Assembly (NCBI RefSeq): GCF_003987355.1
Contig: NZ_PIPR01000004.1
Span: 44,791-108,790, forward strand
DNA from: Pseudidiomarina aestuarii
GTDB taxonomy: Bacteria; Pseudomonadota; Gammaproteobacteria; Enterobacterales; Alteromonadaceae
Direction of reading: 5' to 3'
DNA length: 64,000 nt
This document shows positions 49,245 to 58,299 of the stretch, in pieces; position 1 is the stretch's first letter, and each line of letters opens with the position of its first letter. A program made the position numbers and the translations under genes. The notes under the pieces were generated by a model. That model searched no databases. It saw nothing but the letters and a program-made list of their open reading frames with translations, and was not told the origin of the DNA.

Positions 49245-49325
49245 GAATAGTTACTAGATATTAGTTACTAGAAAGAACCAGATCTTTGTTTTCTAGTAGC
49301 CAATTGCTATTAACAAATAGCCATT
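49245..49325. repeat. AT-rich TTACTAG-family element (copy 3)
   Basis: Contains AGTTACTAGA twice, 16 nt apart, then TTTTCTAGTAGCC and GCTATTAAC, ending 16 nt before the hutU start. The opposed TTACTAG and CTAGTA words could form a stem. It shares words with 12290-12342 and 41205-41275. It separates hutC from hutU in an otherwise compact operon. Confidence 0.42.
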
Positions 49326-49340
49326 TTGTAAGGAGTTTCA

Positions 49341-51014
49341 ATGTCATTTACTCGTCTCGATACCTCGCGAACTATTACTCCTCCGCGAGGCACCGAACTC
49401 ACTACTTGCAACTGGCAGGTCGAAGCCGCCAAGCGCATGCTCATGAATAACCTCGATGCCGAGGTCGCTGAACATCCCCATGCCCTTGTGGTGTATGGCG
49501 GTATTGGCCGCGCTGCGCGCAGTTGGGAAGCGTATGACACCATTATTTCAGTATTAGAGCGGTTAAAGCCAAACGAAACCCTACTGGTTCAATCGGGCAA
49601 ACCCGTAGGTGTGTTTCAAACGCATGAAGATGCGCCACGCGTACTAATTGCCAACTCCAATTTAGTGCCAGAATGGGCTACTTGGGAGCATTTCAATGAG
49701 CTCGATAAAAAGGGTCTCATGATGTACGGGCAGATGACTGCCGGATCGTGGATTTACATTGGCTCGCAAGGCATTGTCCAAGGCACCTATGAAACTTTTG
49801 TCGCGGTTGCGAAGCAGCATTTTAACGGCCAAGCAAAAGGGCGGTGGATCCTTACCGGAGGTCTCGGCGGTATGGGTGGCGCTCAGCCGCTTGCGGCCAC
49901 TATGGCTGGCTATTGCATGCTGGCGGTAGAAGTCGATGAATCACGCATTGATTTCCGTTTGCGCACTCGCTACGTCGACCACAAAGCCACCTCACTAGAT
50001 GAAGCATTGGACTTAATTCATGAAGCCATTGACCAAGGCCGCGCCATATCGGTTGGTTTACTGGGCAATGCAGCAGATGTATACGCGGAGTTAGTCGAGC
50101 GTAATATCACACCCGATGTCGTTACCGATCAAACCTCAGCACACGACCCACTGCATGGTTATGTGCCGAAAGGTTGGACCTTGCAACGCTATCAGCAGGA
50201 GCAAGGCGAGCATCCGGGTGAAACGGTGCAAGCTGCGAAAGAATCCATGGCGACGCAAGTGCGTGCCATGTTAGCGCTGCAGCAGCGCGGTGCAGCAACA
50301 TTGGATTATGGCAACAACATTCGCCAAATGGCGAAAGATGTTGGCGTTGAGAATGCCTTCGATTTCCCAGGTTTTGTTCCTGCTTACATTCGGCCACTGT
50401 TTTGCCAAGGTATCGGGCCGTTCCGATGGGTCGCGCTGTCTGGTGACCCTGAGGATATTTATAAAACCGATGCCAAGGTTAAAGAACTCATTCCAGACGA
50501 TCCACATCTACACAACTGGTTAGATATGGCGCGGGAGCGCATCAGCTTTCAGGGGCTACCGGCACGTATTTGCTGGATAGGTTTAAAAGATCGTGCTCGC
50601 ATCGCTCAGGCATTCAACGACATGGTTGCTAGCGGCGAACTCAAGGCGCCCATTGTGATTGGTCGCGACCATCTCGACTCTGGTTCTGTCGCAAGTCCGA
50701 ACCGTGAAACCGAGAGCATGTTGGACGGTTCCGATGCAGTATCTGATTGGCCCTTGTTGAATGCGTTACTGAATACTGCTGGCGGTGCCACTTGGGTGAG
50801 CCTTCATCATGGTGGTGGTGTCGGGATGGGTTACTCTCAGCATTCCGGGGTAGTGATAGTCGCCGATGGTACGCCTGCGGCTGCAGCTCGCTTGGGTCGG
50901 GTATTATGGAATGATCCGGGTACCGGCGTTATGCGTCATGCCGATGCGGGCTACGACATTGCCAAGCGCTGCGCGCACGAACAAGGATTGGATTTGCCGA
51001 TGGTGGAGAAATAA
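49341..51014 (+). CDS. hutU: Urocanate hydratase HutU
   Basis: Converts urocanate to imidazolonepropionate with tightly bound NAD acting as electrophile. 557 residues, normal. Conserved blocks include [15 protein letters not shown] (about 52-66), the NAD-binding [20 protein letters not shown] (about 174-193), [14 protein letters not shown] near 260, the active-site Cys region [22 protein letters not shown] (about 354) and [15 protein letters not shown] near 490. AAGGAG lies 6 nt before the ATG. hutH starts 2 nt after its stop. Confidence 0.98.
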   Translation: MSFTRLDTSRTITPPRGTELTTCNWQVEAAKRMLMNNLDAEVAEHPHALVVYGGIGRAARSWEAYDTIISVLERLKPNETLLVQSGKPVGVFQTHEDAPRVLIANSNLVPEWATWEHFNELDKKGLMMYGQMTAGSWIYIGSQGIVQGTYETFVAVAKQHFNGQAKGRWILTGGLGGMGGAQPLAATMAGYCMLAVEVDESRIDFRLRTRYVDHKATSLDEALDLIHEAIDQGRAISVGLLGNAADVYAELVERNITPDVVTDQTSAHDPLHGYVPKGWTLQRYQQEQGEHPGETVQAAKESMATQVRAMLALQQRGAATLDYGNNIRQMAKDVGVENAFDFPGFVPAYIRPLFCQGIGPFRWVALSGDPEDIYKTDAKVKELIPDDPHLHNWLDMARERISFQGLPARICWIGLKDRARIAQAFNDMVASGELKAPIVIGRDHLDSGSVASPNRETESMLDGSDAVSDWPLLNALLNTAGGATWVSLHHGGGVGMGYSQHSGVVIVADGTPAAAARLGRVLWNDPGTGVMRHADAGYDIAKRCAHEQGLDLPMVEK

Positions 51015-51016
51015 GC

Positions 51017-52531
51017 ATGTCTACAGTATTTGAATTGCAACCAGGCCAATTAAGCTTGGCCGACATCCAAAGCTGGTGGCAGCAACCACAGCAATTGAAG
51101 CTTGCGGACTCTGCCTATAAAGCCATTGAAGCATCCGCCGCGACGGTATCTGCGGTCTTGGCGAAGGGTAAAGTGGTATACGGCATCAATACGGGTTTCG
51201 GGTTACTCGCGAATACTCGAATTCCCCCAGAAAAGCTGGCTGATTTGCAGCGTCGCATAGTGCTATCGCATGCGGCAGGTACGCAAGAGTTCATGGTGGA
51301 TGATGTAGTTCGCTTAATGTTGTTGTTGAAAATCAATTCATTGAGCAGGGGTTTTTCTGGCGTGCGCCCGGTCGTGATTGAGGCGCTGCAAGCCCTGTTA
51401 AATCACCAAGTGTACCCATGCGTCCCCAGTAAGGGTTCGGTAGGAGCTTCGGGCGATTTAGCCCCATTAGCACACCTAGTGCTGCCATTATTGGGTGAAG
51501 GCCAAGTGCGTTATCAAGGGAAGATCCTCAGCGGTGCCGAGGGTATGAAAATAGCCGGTATGGAAACCATCGCTTTGGGACCCAAAGAAGGCTTAGCGTT
51601 GTTGAATGGTACACAAGCATCTACAGCGCTGGCATTGCATGGCTACTTTCAGATCCAACGCGCATTTGACGCTGCTTTGGTGGTTGGTGCGATGTCCGTC
51701 GAGGCGGCAATGGGCTCGCGCTCACCATTTGATGAGCGTATTCATGCGGTACGTGGGCAACCCGGTCAAATGGAAGTCGCAAAGCAATTCCGCAAACTAC
51801 TGGGCGCTACTTCAGAAGTTGCAAAGGCACATGAGAACTGTGAAAAAGTGCAAGACCCCTACTCGTTGCGTTGCCAGCCGCAGGTGATGGGAGCAGTGTA
51901 TGATCAGTTGGTTCACGCTCGCGCCATACTCGAGCGTGAGGCTAACGGTGTCACTGATAACCCGTTAGTGTTTGCCGACTCTGGAGACATTCTCTCCGGC
52001 GGTAACTTCCATGCCGAGCCAGTGGCTATGGCGGCAGATATTCTTGCCATCGCGGCCAGTGAAATCGGAGCTCTATCCGAACGTCGTAGTGCGCTCCTGA
52101 TCGACCACCATTTGAGTAACTTACCGCCGTTTTTGGTGACCGATGGTGGGGTCAATTCTGGCTTTATGTTGGCGCAAGTCACAGCAGCTGCATTGGCATC
52201 GGAAAACAAGTCTTTGGCTCATCCTGCTTCGGTCGACAGTATCCCGACTTCAGCAAACCAAGAAGACCATGTCTCGATGGCGACATTTGCGGCACGCCGA
52301 CTGACTGATATTGCCCGCAATGTGGTTGATATTATCGCAATAGAATGGCTTGAGGCTGCACAGGGTCTGGAGTTCCGACGTCCATTAAAGGCGGCTGAGG
52401 CTATCGAATCCGCACACGCATGCTTGCGTCATAAAGTCGCGTTTTATGATCAAGACAGGTATTTTGCGCCTGACATTCAGGCCGCTGCTGAGTTGATAGC
52501 AGCGGGCGAATTAAGCCAACTGCTCGCTTGA
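51017..52531 (+). CDS. hutH: Histidine ammonia-lyase HutH
   Basis: Removes ammonia from histidine to give urocanate, the entry step and source of the HutC inducer. The Ala-Ser-Gly triad that cyclises into the MIO electrophile is in [21 protein letters not shown] (about residues 142-162). Further motifs are [11 protein letters not shown] near 54, LNGTQAS near 195, [14 protein letters not shown] near 280 and [17 protein letters not shown] near 412. 504 residues, normal. It follows hutU after 2 nt, with its ribosome site inside the hutU end. Confidence 0.98.
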   Translation: MSTVFELQPGQLSLADIQSWWQQPQQLKLADSAYKAIEASAATVSAVLAKGKVVYGINTGFGLLANTRIPPEKLADLQRRIVLSHAAGTQEFMVDDVVRLMLLLKINSLSRGFSGVRPVVIEALQALLNHQVYPCVPSKGSVGASGDLAPLAHLVLPLLGEGQVRYQGKILSGAEGMKIAGMETIALGPKEGLALLNGTQASTALALHGYFQIQRAFDAALVVGAMSVEAAMGSRSPFDERIHAVRGQPGQMEVAKQFRKLLGATSEVAKAHENCEKVQDPYSLRCQPQVMGAVYDQLVHARAILEREANGVTDNPLVFADSGDILSGGNFHAEPVAMAADILAIAASEIGALSERRSALLIDHHLSNLPPFLVTDGGVNSGFMLAQVTAAALASENKSLAHPASVDSIPTSANQEDHVSMATFAARRLTDIARNVVDIIAIEWLEAAQGLEFRRPLKAAEAIESAHACLRHKVAFYDQDRYFAPDIQAAAELIAAGELSQLLA

Positions 52532-52540
52532 AATCGGTAT

Positions 52541-52570
52541 GAACGAGGGCGCGTTTAAGCGTCCTCGTCC
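52541..52570. terminator. Hairpin between convergent hutH and the TraR/DksA-like gene
   Basis: GAACGAGGGCGC (52541-52552) and GCGTCCTCGTCC (52559-52570) pair at 11 of 12 positions (one G-T) around a 6-nt loop. It lies 10 nt after hutH and overlaps the end of the opposite gene. No T run follows on either strand, so intrinsic termination is possible but not proven. Confidence 0.4.
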
Positions 52571-52806
52571 TCTTCATCTTTGAGGGCTTGGCAGTCGACG
52601 CAAAGCGCGACATCAGGCCTGGCCGCAAGACGTGCCGCTGAAATTTCGTCGCCGCATTCAATACAATAACCATATTCACCGCTTCGCATACGCTGCAGGG
52701 CTGCAGTTGCGCTGTCGGCATGCTTGGTGCCAGGTTGGTCAGCAACAATCGCTTCTAATTTGCCCCGAATGCGCAACAACTGCTGTGCGGTTAATGATTC
52801 ACTCAT
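52555..52806 (-). CDS. TraR/DksA-family zinc-finger protein
   Basis: A short DksA-like protein of 83 residues from the ATG at 52806 (AAGGATG just upstream); the open frame continues upstream inside the preceding gene and that part is not family-like. A helical segment (about 5-45, LTAQQLLRIRGKLEAIV) precedes the four-Cys zinc finger CIEC ... CVDC at about residues 54-77, the GYCIECGDEISAARLAARPDVALCVDC type pattern. It lacks the long coiled coil of DksA and so resembles TraR or YbiI-type proteins, which bind the RNA polymerase secondary channel. Starts 10 nt after yiiD. Confidence 0.85.
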   Translation of the reverse strand: MSESLTAQQLLRIRGKLEAIVADQPGTKHADSATAALQRMRSGEYGYCIECGDEISAARLAARPDVALCVDCQALKDEEDEDA

Positions 52807-52816
52807 GCTTGCATCC

Positions 52817-53734
52817 TTATGCTTCTTTTTTATTGGCAATGACAACGAACTGCCCCGAGAACTCTGCAACTGGTCTATCACCATCAAAAATCTGGGTCTT
52901 TAGCGTGACTCGAGCATTGCGGCCCTCGGTAAGTGCTGATAAATCACCAATCATATCCACTACATGTGCCACAGCAATCGGTTCACGAGTGACGGGCTTA
53001 TGATAATGAATGGCTCCATCAGCGAGCACAATAGCCCCGTGCAGTTGTCGTTCGCGCAATTGTAAATGCAGCAACCCCCAACACGTCAAGGTCGCGAGCG
53101 AATAAATACTGCCAGCAAACATGGTTCCATGCACATTAATGTTGCGTGACAGCATGGCTTGAGTGGTAAATGCGCGACCGGTGTACTGCTGAATACGAAT
53201 TCCCATAGTTTCTGAAATGGGAATATCCTCGTGCCAAGTATCCTGCAATTCCTTGCACCAATCAGGCCGATAGGTAATCCGGTTCTGTTCCGTTAGGGTT
53301 TTGCGTAACTGATGTTCGGCGCTCGGGTTCTTGAGCGTATCGGCCTCTTCCACTAACTCATAACCGCATTTGATGTAAAAGCCGAGAGTATTATCACGGG
53401 AATTGATAATGACGTGTGTGGCGCCCTCATCACGCGCAACCTTCTCTAATTCATACACAATGGCAACACCATGTCCGCCGCCACGATGCTCGGGTGCTGA
53501 CGCCATAAACCGAATTTGACCTTCGTCAGGCGAATTAAAATGTAAGCGGCCAATAGCTATTGCCGCACCACTGTCATCGACAATCATACGATGAATACCG
53601 ACTTGATCGTATTCATCTTGCTCGGAGCCACGCGGACGTTGAAAAGGCTTACGTAAAACTCGCCAGCGTAAATCGTAGTAGCGTTCAAATTCTGCTGGTG
53701 TTGTCGGTGTTATGACTGAGTACATCAATGTCAT
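52817..53734 (-). CDS. yiiD: YiiD-like GNAT / hotdog thioesterase fusion
   Basis: Residues 1-145 are a GNAT domain with FMASAPEHRGGGHGVAIVYELEKVARDEGATHVIINSRDNTLGFY and YIKCGYE. Residues 160-300 are a hotdog thioesterase-like domain with NVHGTMFAGSIYSLATLTCWGLL and GAIHYHKPVTREP. This two-domain plan and the order yihY-dtd-yiiD are those of E. coli YiiD, which recent work connects with fatty-acid initiation from malonyl-ACP; I am not certain that activity applies here. The start could be 53734 or Met4 at 53725; neither has a strong ribosome site. 22 nt after dtd. Confidence 0.85.
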   Translation of the reverse strand: MTLMYSVITPTTPAEFERYYDLRWRVLRKPFQRPRGSEQDEYDQVGIHRMIVDDSGAAIAIGRLHFNSPDEGQIRFMASAPEHRGGGHGVAIVYELEKVARDEGATHVIINSRDNTLGFYIKCGYELVEEADTLKNPSAEHQLRKTLTEQNRITYRPDWCKELQDTWHEDIPISETMGIRIQQYTGRAFTTQAMLSRNINVHGTMFAGSIYSLATLTCWGLLHLQLRERQLHGAIVLADGAIHYHKPVTREPIAVAHVVDMIGDLSALTEGRNARVTLKTQIFDGDRPVAEFSGQFVVIANKKEA

Positions 53735-53756
53735 CCGTGGGTTATTGAGTGGCGCA

Positions 53757-54194
53757 TTAAACCGTTAATAAAAAGGTCATCGGGCCATCATTGGTTAAGC
53801 TTACTTGCATGGCACCCCCGAACTGTCCGGTCGCAATAGTCAATGAACTACTCCGCAATTGATCGACAAAAAAGTCGTATAAAGCTTGGGCTTGAGCGGG
53901 TGGCGCGGCCGTTGAGAAGCTGGGGCGGCGACCACTGTTCGTATCGGCCGCTAAAGTGAACTGAGAGACTACCAAGATTTCTCCTTGAATGTCACTCACA
54001 CTCAAATTCGTTTTATCATCGCTATCCGCAAACATGCGATAGCCCAGTACTCGTTGTGCCAATTTCTTTGCCTGAGCCTCGGTGTCATTGAGTTCTACAC
54101 CTAAAAACACTAATAGTCCGTGCTGAATTTCACCAACAGTTTGGTCTTCAACGGTTACTTTGGCATGGGTGACACGTTGCAATAAAGCTTTCAT
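53757..54194 (-). CDS. dtd: D-aminoacyl-tRNA deacylase Dtd
   Basis: Hydrolyses D-aminoacyl-tRNA (and Gly-tRNA-Ala) to keep D-amino acids out of proteins. 145 residues beginning MKALLQRVTHAKVTVEDQTVGEI, with the catalytic SQFTLAADTNSGRRPSF motif (about 78-94) and the NDGPMTFLL Gly-Pro motif at the C-terminus. It overlaps yihY by 4 nt and precedes yiiD, the same order as in E. coli. Confidence 0.97.
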   Translation of the reverse strand: MKALLQRVTHAKVTVEDQTVGEIQHGLLVFLGVELNDTEAQAKKLAQRVLGYRMFADSDDKTNLSVSDIQGEILVVSQFTLAADTNSGRRPSFSTAAPPAQAQALYDFFVDQLRSSSLTIATGQFGGAMQVSLTNDGPMTFLLTV

Positions 54195-55081
54195 GCATTC
54201 TCTTCGGCTGGAGTTTCTGTTTTTTTATCGGATTCTTGTAACTCATCAATATACTCTTCGAGTGACGCCGTGAACTCTGCACCAATCAAGACAATATTCC
54301 ACGATACAAAAATCCACAGCAGCAGAATGGGAATGGCTGCCAGCGCACCATAAATCGCCTCGTAGGATGGAAATGCTGTGATATAAGCAGCAAACCCTTT
54401 CTTCGCCAGTTCAAATAAGATGGCCGCGAATAGTGCGCCCCAAATGGCATGACGCACTTTAACGAGACGGTTTGGCATCATCACGTACAGCAGTAAAAAG
54501 GCGATCACTGACGTAATGATGGGCACTGTGCTCAATAGTATCTCGCGAAAACCACTGACATAATCCTCGGCAAAAGCGGTCAATGAGATCAAATAGGACG
54601 ATACCGCCATACCAATGCCCATCAATATCGGTCCTAGCGTGAGGATCATCCAATACACGGCGAGAGCCACCGTCAATCGTCTCCGCTTATGATTACGCCA
54701 GATACGATTCATGGTCGCTTCAATAGTCGAGATCAAATTCACCGCTACAATCACGACAAAAATAATCCCGATGGTCGTCATGTTGGAGACATTGGTTACA
54801 AAAGTATTCAGATATTCGGTAATAACTTCACCGGATGTCGGCAACAAATTCGCAAACAGAAATTCCTGCAGCTGTACACGAATGTCCTCAAACATGGGGA
54901 ACGCGGCAAAAATGGAGAACATAACGACCATGAGCGGCACCAGTGCCAGCAAACTGACAAAGGTCAAATGCCCAGCAATGACCGAAACTTTGTCCTCAGA
55001 GCAACGCTTCCCAAAATGACGCAAGAACCCCCATGCAAGACGCATGTAGTCGAGCCAACGGGCAGAACGAGTGCTGGTCAT
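54191..55081 (-). CDS. yihY: YihY/BrkB-family inner-membrane protein
   Basis: Polytopic membrane protein of unproven function, once thought to be RNase BN. I start at the ATG at 55081 (TGGAGCGCTC upstream), giving 296 residues; an upstream ATG at 55144 would add 21 residues. Six hydrophobic segments are visible (about 30-65, 110-130, 145-170, 185-210, 220-240, 255-275), with the family motif VIAGHLTFVSLLALVPLMVV near 35 and SYEAIYGALAAIPILLLWIFVSW near 245-267. The C-terminal tail is acidic. First gene of yihY-dtd-yiiD. Confidence 0.92.
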   Translation of the reverse strand: MTSTRSARWLDYMRLAWGFLRHFGKRCSEDKVSVIAGHLTFVSLLALVPLMVVMFSIFAAFPMFEDIRVQLQEFLFANLLPTSGEVITEYLNTFVTNVSNMTTIGIIFVVIVAVNLISTIEATMNRIWRNHKRRRLTVALAVYWMILTLGPILMGIGMAVSSYLISLTAFAEDYVSGFREILLSTVPIITSVIAFLLLYVMMPNRLVKVRHAIWGALFAAILFELAKKGFAAYITAFPSYEAIYGALAAIPILLLWIFVSWNIVLIGAEFTASLEEYIDELQESDKKTETPAEENA

Positions 55082-55157
55082 GAGCGCTCCAGTAAAAGAA
55101 TAAACGGAATCTATAATCCCAAACACCGAAGCAAACGTAAACAAGTAATCAAAAACC

Positions 55158-55271
55158 GTTATTGGTTACTCGTTATTGGTTATTCGAAAAAGCGCAAAAT
55201 GCTGACGAAGGTTGATACTCGGATGTGGCAACGCGCATTGCCGGTTGTTCGAGAAGCAAGTAACCAATAAC
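55158..55271. repeat. Structured element bounded by a 13-bp inverted repeat
   Basis: GTTATTGGTTACT (55158-55170) and AGTAACCAATAAC (55259-55271) are perfect inverted copies. The left arm is followed by a direct repeat GTTATTGGTTA (55172-55182). Inside, CTCGG / CGAG and GGCAA / TTGCC arms allow a stem between 55218 and 55254. The 114-bp size, terminal inverted repeats and intergenic position are MITE-like. It ends 25 nt before the next gene. Confidence 0.5.
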
Positions 55272-55296
55272 TAAAAGCGAATTTTTTGGGGGTGGT

Positions 55297-55995
55297 ATGT
55301 ACTTAATCTTTGGTGCCAGCGGTGGCCTTGGTTTAGCACTGGCGCAACACGCTAGCGCCCGTGGTGATACTGTTGTTGCCGTAAGTCGGTCGGGTCGGCC
55401 TGAAGCATTCACCGGCGAATGGATCCAAGTGCAAGGTTATGAACCCGAGCACATGCAGCCCGTCCTGCAGGCTATCGAAGGTCAAACGCTAACGGGTGTC
55501 ATTAGCGCACTGGGAATATTGCATACCAATAACTTTATGCCCGAAAAGCGGATTGAAGACTTGAGTGCAGAAGCGTTGGAGCAAACTTACTACGTCAACG
55601 CAGTGTTGCCGATGCTGCTATTACAGGCACTCAAGTCAAAGTTGCCGACCAATTCGCCCTGTGTGTGGGTTCAGCTTAGTGCAAAAGTGGGCAGTATAAC
55701 CGATAACTACCTCGGTGGTTGGTACAGTTATAGAGCGAGCAAAGCTGCTCTAAATATGCTGCTGAAGACCGCGGCTATCGAATTGAAGCGTACTCACAAG
55801 CAGCTAACTATTGCAGCTATTCATCCAGGCACGACCGACACCGAGCTATCTAAGCCTTTTCAGCGGCGACTTCCGGCGGACAAACTCTACACACCAGAGT
55901 TATCGGCTGAGCGTATTTGGCAGGTCATCGAAAACCTCGAACCGGAGCAAAGCGGGCAACTCTTTCATTGGGATGGTAAGCAACTGCCATACTGA
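55297..55995 (+). CDS. Short-chain dehydrogenase/reductase
   Basis: A 232-residue classical SDR. The Rossmann loop is YLIFGASGGLGLALAQHASARGD (about 2-24). The NAG-like motif appears as ISALGIL near 68. The active site is S (in QLSAKVGS near 128) and YRASKAALNML (Tyr about 147, Lys about 151). HPGTTDTELSKPF follows as in the C-factor/CsgA-like group. The substrate is unknown. A structured repeat occupies the gap upstream and the next gene starts 50 nt later. Confidence 0.88.
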   Translation: MYLIFGASGGLGLALAQHASARGDTVVAVSRSGRPEAFTGEWIQVQGYEPEHMQPVLQAIEGQTLTGVISALGILHTNNFMPEKRIEDLSAEALEQTYYVNAVLPMLLLQALKSKLPTNSPCVWVQLSAKVGSITDNYLGGWYSYRASKAALNMLLKTAAIELKRTHKQLTIAAIHPGTTDTELSKPFQRRLPADKLYTPELSAERIWQVIENLEPEQSGQLFHWDGKQLPY

Positions 55996-56045
55996 TGAAT
56001 TGGCGGATAAAATAGCGTAAGGTAAGAAAAAACGAAGGAGCCGTT

Positions 56046-56267
56046 ATGCGTTACTTACTTGCGATATTTTTGCCACCGCTCGCCATTTTAACGACGGGTC
56101 GTATATTCCATGCCATTTTGAGCACAGTGCTATGCGCTGTTGTGATCACACTGACGCTGGTGTCGGTATTCGGTCTTGCGTGGCTATGGTTAGTTTGCAT
56201 TATGCACGCGGCTTTTGTGATTGACGGCTACCACAAGCGCAACAAGCAAGTTGGAGGCGATGCATGA
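56046..56267 (+). CDS. YqaE/Pmp3-family small membrane protein
   Basis: 73 residues with two hydrophobic helices (about 3-20 and 24-62). The start MRYLLAIFLPPLAILTTGRIFHAI carries the Pmp3 signature LAIFLPPLAV-like followed by a turn, and the tail is basic. Family members are stress-linked membrane peptides thought to influence membrane potential or ion leak. It overlaps the next gene by 4 nt (ATGA), suggesting coupling. Confidence 0.88.
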   Translation: MRYLLAIFLPPLAILTTGRIFHAILSTVLCAVVITLTLVSVFGLAWLWLVCIMHAAFVIDGYHKRNKQVGGDA

Positions 56268-56923
56268 AAACTTGGGCACAAACATTGTCGATAAGTGTGA
56301 TGGTCCTCGCGCTGGGTGCATGTTCGAGTGCCTACTATGGCGCAATGGAAAAAGTTGGAATCCACAAGCGTGATATTTTGGTCGACCGCGTTGATGACGC
56401 ACGTGATTCCCAAGCCGATGCGCAGCAAGAATTTAAATCTGCGCTCGAGCGCCTCAATGAATTGTTGCAGTTCGATGGCGGTGAATTAGAAGCAACATAC
56501 AGCGCGTTGAATGATGATTATGAGAGCAGCAAAGCCGCTGCGGAGCGCGTTTATGAGCGTATTGATGCAATTGATGATGTTGCTCAAGATCTCTTTGATG
56601 AATGGCAAGACGAGCTTGATGAATATAGCAATGAAGCGATGCGTAGAGAAAGTGAGCGATCACTTCGTGAGACCCAGCGGCGCTACAATAGCTTATTGTC
56701 GAGTATGGAACGTGCCGCCGATACCATGCCACCGGTGCTCGAAAAACTCCAAGACAACGTACTCTACTTAAAGCATAACCTGAATGCGGCAGCAATAGAC
56801 GCTATTCGGGGCGAATATCGCACATTGCAAAGCGATATCAGCAGTTTGATCGAGGAAATGGAACAAGCCATCAATGAATCAGATGCCTTTATTGAGGCAA
56901 TGCAGGAGGGTCGTACCGAATGA
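56264..56923 (+). CDS. DUF2959-family coiled-coil lipoprotein
   Basis: 219 residues. A lipoprotein signal ends in the lipobox LGAC (Cys about residue 20), followed by the family motif SAYYGAMEKVGIHKRDILVDRVDDARDSQ. The rest is almost wholly helical, acidic and heptad-like (about 45-215), so a periplasmic coiled coil is likely. Family function is unknown. It overlaps its neighbours by 4 nt on both sides. Confidence 0.88.
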   Translation: MKTWAQTLSISVMVLALGACSSAYYGAMEKVGIHKRDILVDRVDDARDSQADAQQEFKSALERLNELLQFDGGELEATYSALNDDYESSKAAAERVYERIDAIDDVAQDLFDEWQDELDEYSNEAMRRESERSLRETQRRYNSLLSSMERAADTMPPVLEKLQDNVLYLKHNLNAAAIDAIRGEYRTLQSDISSLIEEMEQAINESDAFIEAMQEGRTE

Positions 56924-57432
56924 GTATATTGATTTTAGCAGGAAGTAGTCGTAAAGAGTCGCTCAACAAGAAGTTACAGCAGCGCATTGCTGAGAGAGCC
57001 AAGGCTCTTGATGTTGCCTGTCACGTTTACCCAGCCGAAGAACTCGATGCGCCAATGTATCAAGGTGACTATGAGGCTGAACATGGTGTTCCTGCAAGCA
57101 TCCAAAAACTGGTTACAGCCATTCGTGACTGTTCGAAAGTGGTCATTGTTACACCGGAGTACAATAGCTCAGTGCCACCTTTGTTAAAAAATGCGATTGA
57201 TTGGAGTTCACGGGTAGACCAGCAGCCGTGGAAAGGTAAGACGGTGTTACTTGCGGGTGCTTCCCCAGGTCGGTTAGGCGCTATGCGTGCAATGGATCAT
57301 TTACGTGCGGTCGTGATGAACTTGCAAGCTTGGGTAGCACCTATGTTCGCCAGTTGCCCGAACGCGAATGACGAAACCATTCAGAAAATGGATGATGATT
57401 TCCTGAAAAACTTCTTACAGCAAGGTGACTAG
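56920..57432 (+). CDS. NADPH-dependent FMN reductase family protein
   Basis: 170-residue flavodoxin-fold reductase, similar to chromate/quinone reductases of the ChrR type. The FMN phosphate loop is AGSSRKESLNKKL (about 7-19), and the family motif TPEYNSSVPPLLKNAIDWSSR (about 77-97) contacts the flavin. LLAGASPGRLGAMRAMDHLR follows. Substrate unknown; quinone detoxification is plausible. Translationally coupled to the DUF2959 gene. It ends 3 nt from the convergent tetR gene. Confidence 0.9.
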   Translation: MSILILAGSSRKESLNKKLQQRIAERAKALDVACHVYPAEELDAPMYQGDYEAEHGVPASIQKLVTAIRDCSKVVIVTPEYNSSVPPLLKNAIDWSSRVDQQPWKGKTVLLAGASPGRLGAMRAMDHLRAVVMNLQAWVAPMFASCPNANDETIQKMDDDFLKNFLQQGD

Positions 57433-57435
57433 TTG

Positions 57436-58050
57436 TTAGTCGGCTAAGCTGGCGCAATATCGGTCAAGTGATGTTTTGGCGACTTGTTCGAGATTGAAAT
57501 AATCTCGATCAAGGAGCCAGTTATACATCAACCCATCAATTAAGCTAAACATGCCAATCACTGTTTCACGCGGCTTTACGTTCCGCGACACTTGGCCTTT
57601 CTCAATCGCATGCTCAATTAGCTTTTCGCACTCATCAATACAGGCATTACGCCCGTGCAGGTGACGCTGATGGATGGGTAACACATCGTCAATATATTCG
57701 CATTTGTGAAAGAGAATATTGATTAACGCCTGTGTATGTTGATCGTCCTGTACTTGCTTCACAATGTTTAGACAACGATGCTTGAGTTGGCCCAACGGGT
57801 CATCGGGAATTGCTTTTGCCAATTCCTCAAACATTTCATCGACCGGCAGTTTGACACGGTCCATGAGCGAATCAATAAGGTCGAGTTTGTTGTCAAAGTG
57901 ATGATAGATGGCACCACGGGTGACGCCTGCAGCCTCGGCTACTTGCATCATTGACGTTGTTGCAACACCGCGTTCGCTAAACAAGCGTTCGGCTGCATCC
58001 AACAAGTCATGGCGGGTGCTCAGTGCATCTTCTTTCGTTCGACGAACCAC
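57436..58050 (-). CDS. TetR-family regulator, AcrR/TtgR-like
   Basis: 204 residues from a GTG start with AGAGG 7 nt upstream. The N-terminal helix-turn-helix (about 10-56) reads RHDLLDAAERLFSERGVATTSMMQVAEAAGVTRGAIYHHFDNK, close to AcrR and TtgR. The C-terminal ligand domain resembles the TetR_C_2 (AcrR-type) group. Such proteins usually control an RND efflux pump, but none is present in this window, so the target may be elsewhere or only itself. A repetitive palindromic site lies over its promoter. Confidence 0.88.
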   Translation of the reverse strand: MVRRTKEDALSTRHDLLDAAERLFSERGVATTSMMQVAEAAGVTRGAIYHHFDNKLDLIDSLMDRVKLPVDEMFEELAKAIPDDPLGQLKHRCLNIVKQVQDDQHTQALINILFHKCEYIDDVLPIHQRHLHGRNACIDECEKLIEHAIEKGQVSRNVKPRETVIGMFSLIDGLMYNWLLDRDYFNLEQVAKTSLDRYCASLAD

Positions 58051-58080
58051 GATTAAACCTCTTTATTCAGAACTAGCCGA

Positions 58081-58125
58081 ATTATACAGCAACTTAATCA
58101 AACATGCATGTATGTATGTATATGT
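58081..58125 (-). promoter_or_regulatory. tetR promoter with candidate operator
   Basis: On the minus strand a consensus TATAAT lies at 58081-58086, about 30 nt before the GTG. The region of the -35 is a run of ATGT words at 58102-58125 that begins with the palindrome ACATGCATGT and continues TATGTATGTA. The E. coli AcrR site likewise contains TACATACA-type half sites, so autoregulation is plausible. Confidence 0.5.
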
Positions 58126-58299
58126 GATTTTAACCTGTCAACAGAGTAAAGACACCTCCCTTGTTTTATCGGTTGATTGACCGCAGATCCAAAGAATCAG
58201 CCGACAAATCAACGTAACTCATGAAAGTGGGCTAAACTCTTCTGGTGGGCGTATCGAATGAATGGAAACAGTATGCCCACTCATTATGGAGGTATGACC

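Noticed and set aside
57427..57441. Hairpin GACTA-GTTGT-TAGTC at the end of the FMN reductase gene as a terminator
   Set aside because: Only 5 bp, AT-rich and without a T run; too weak to call.
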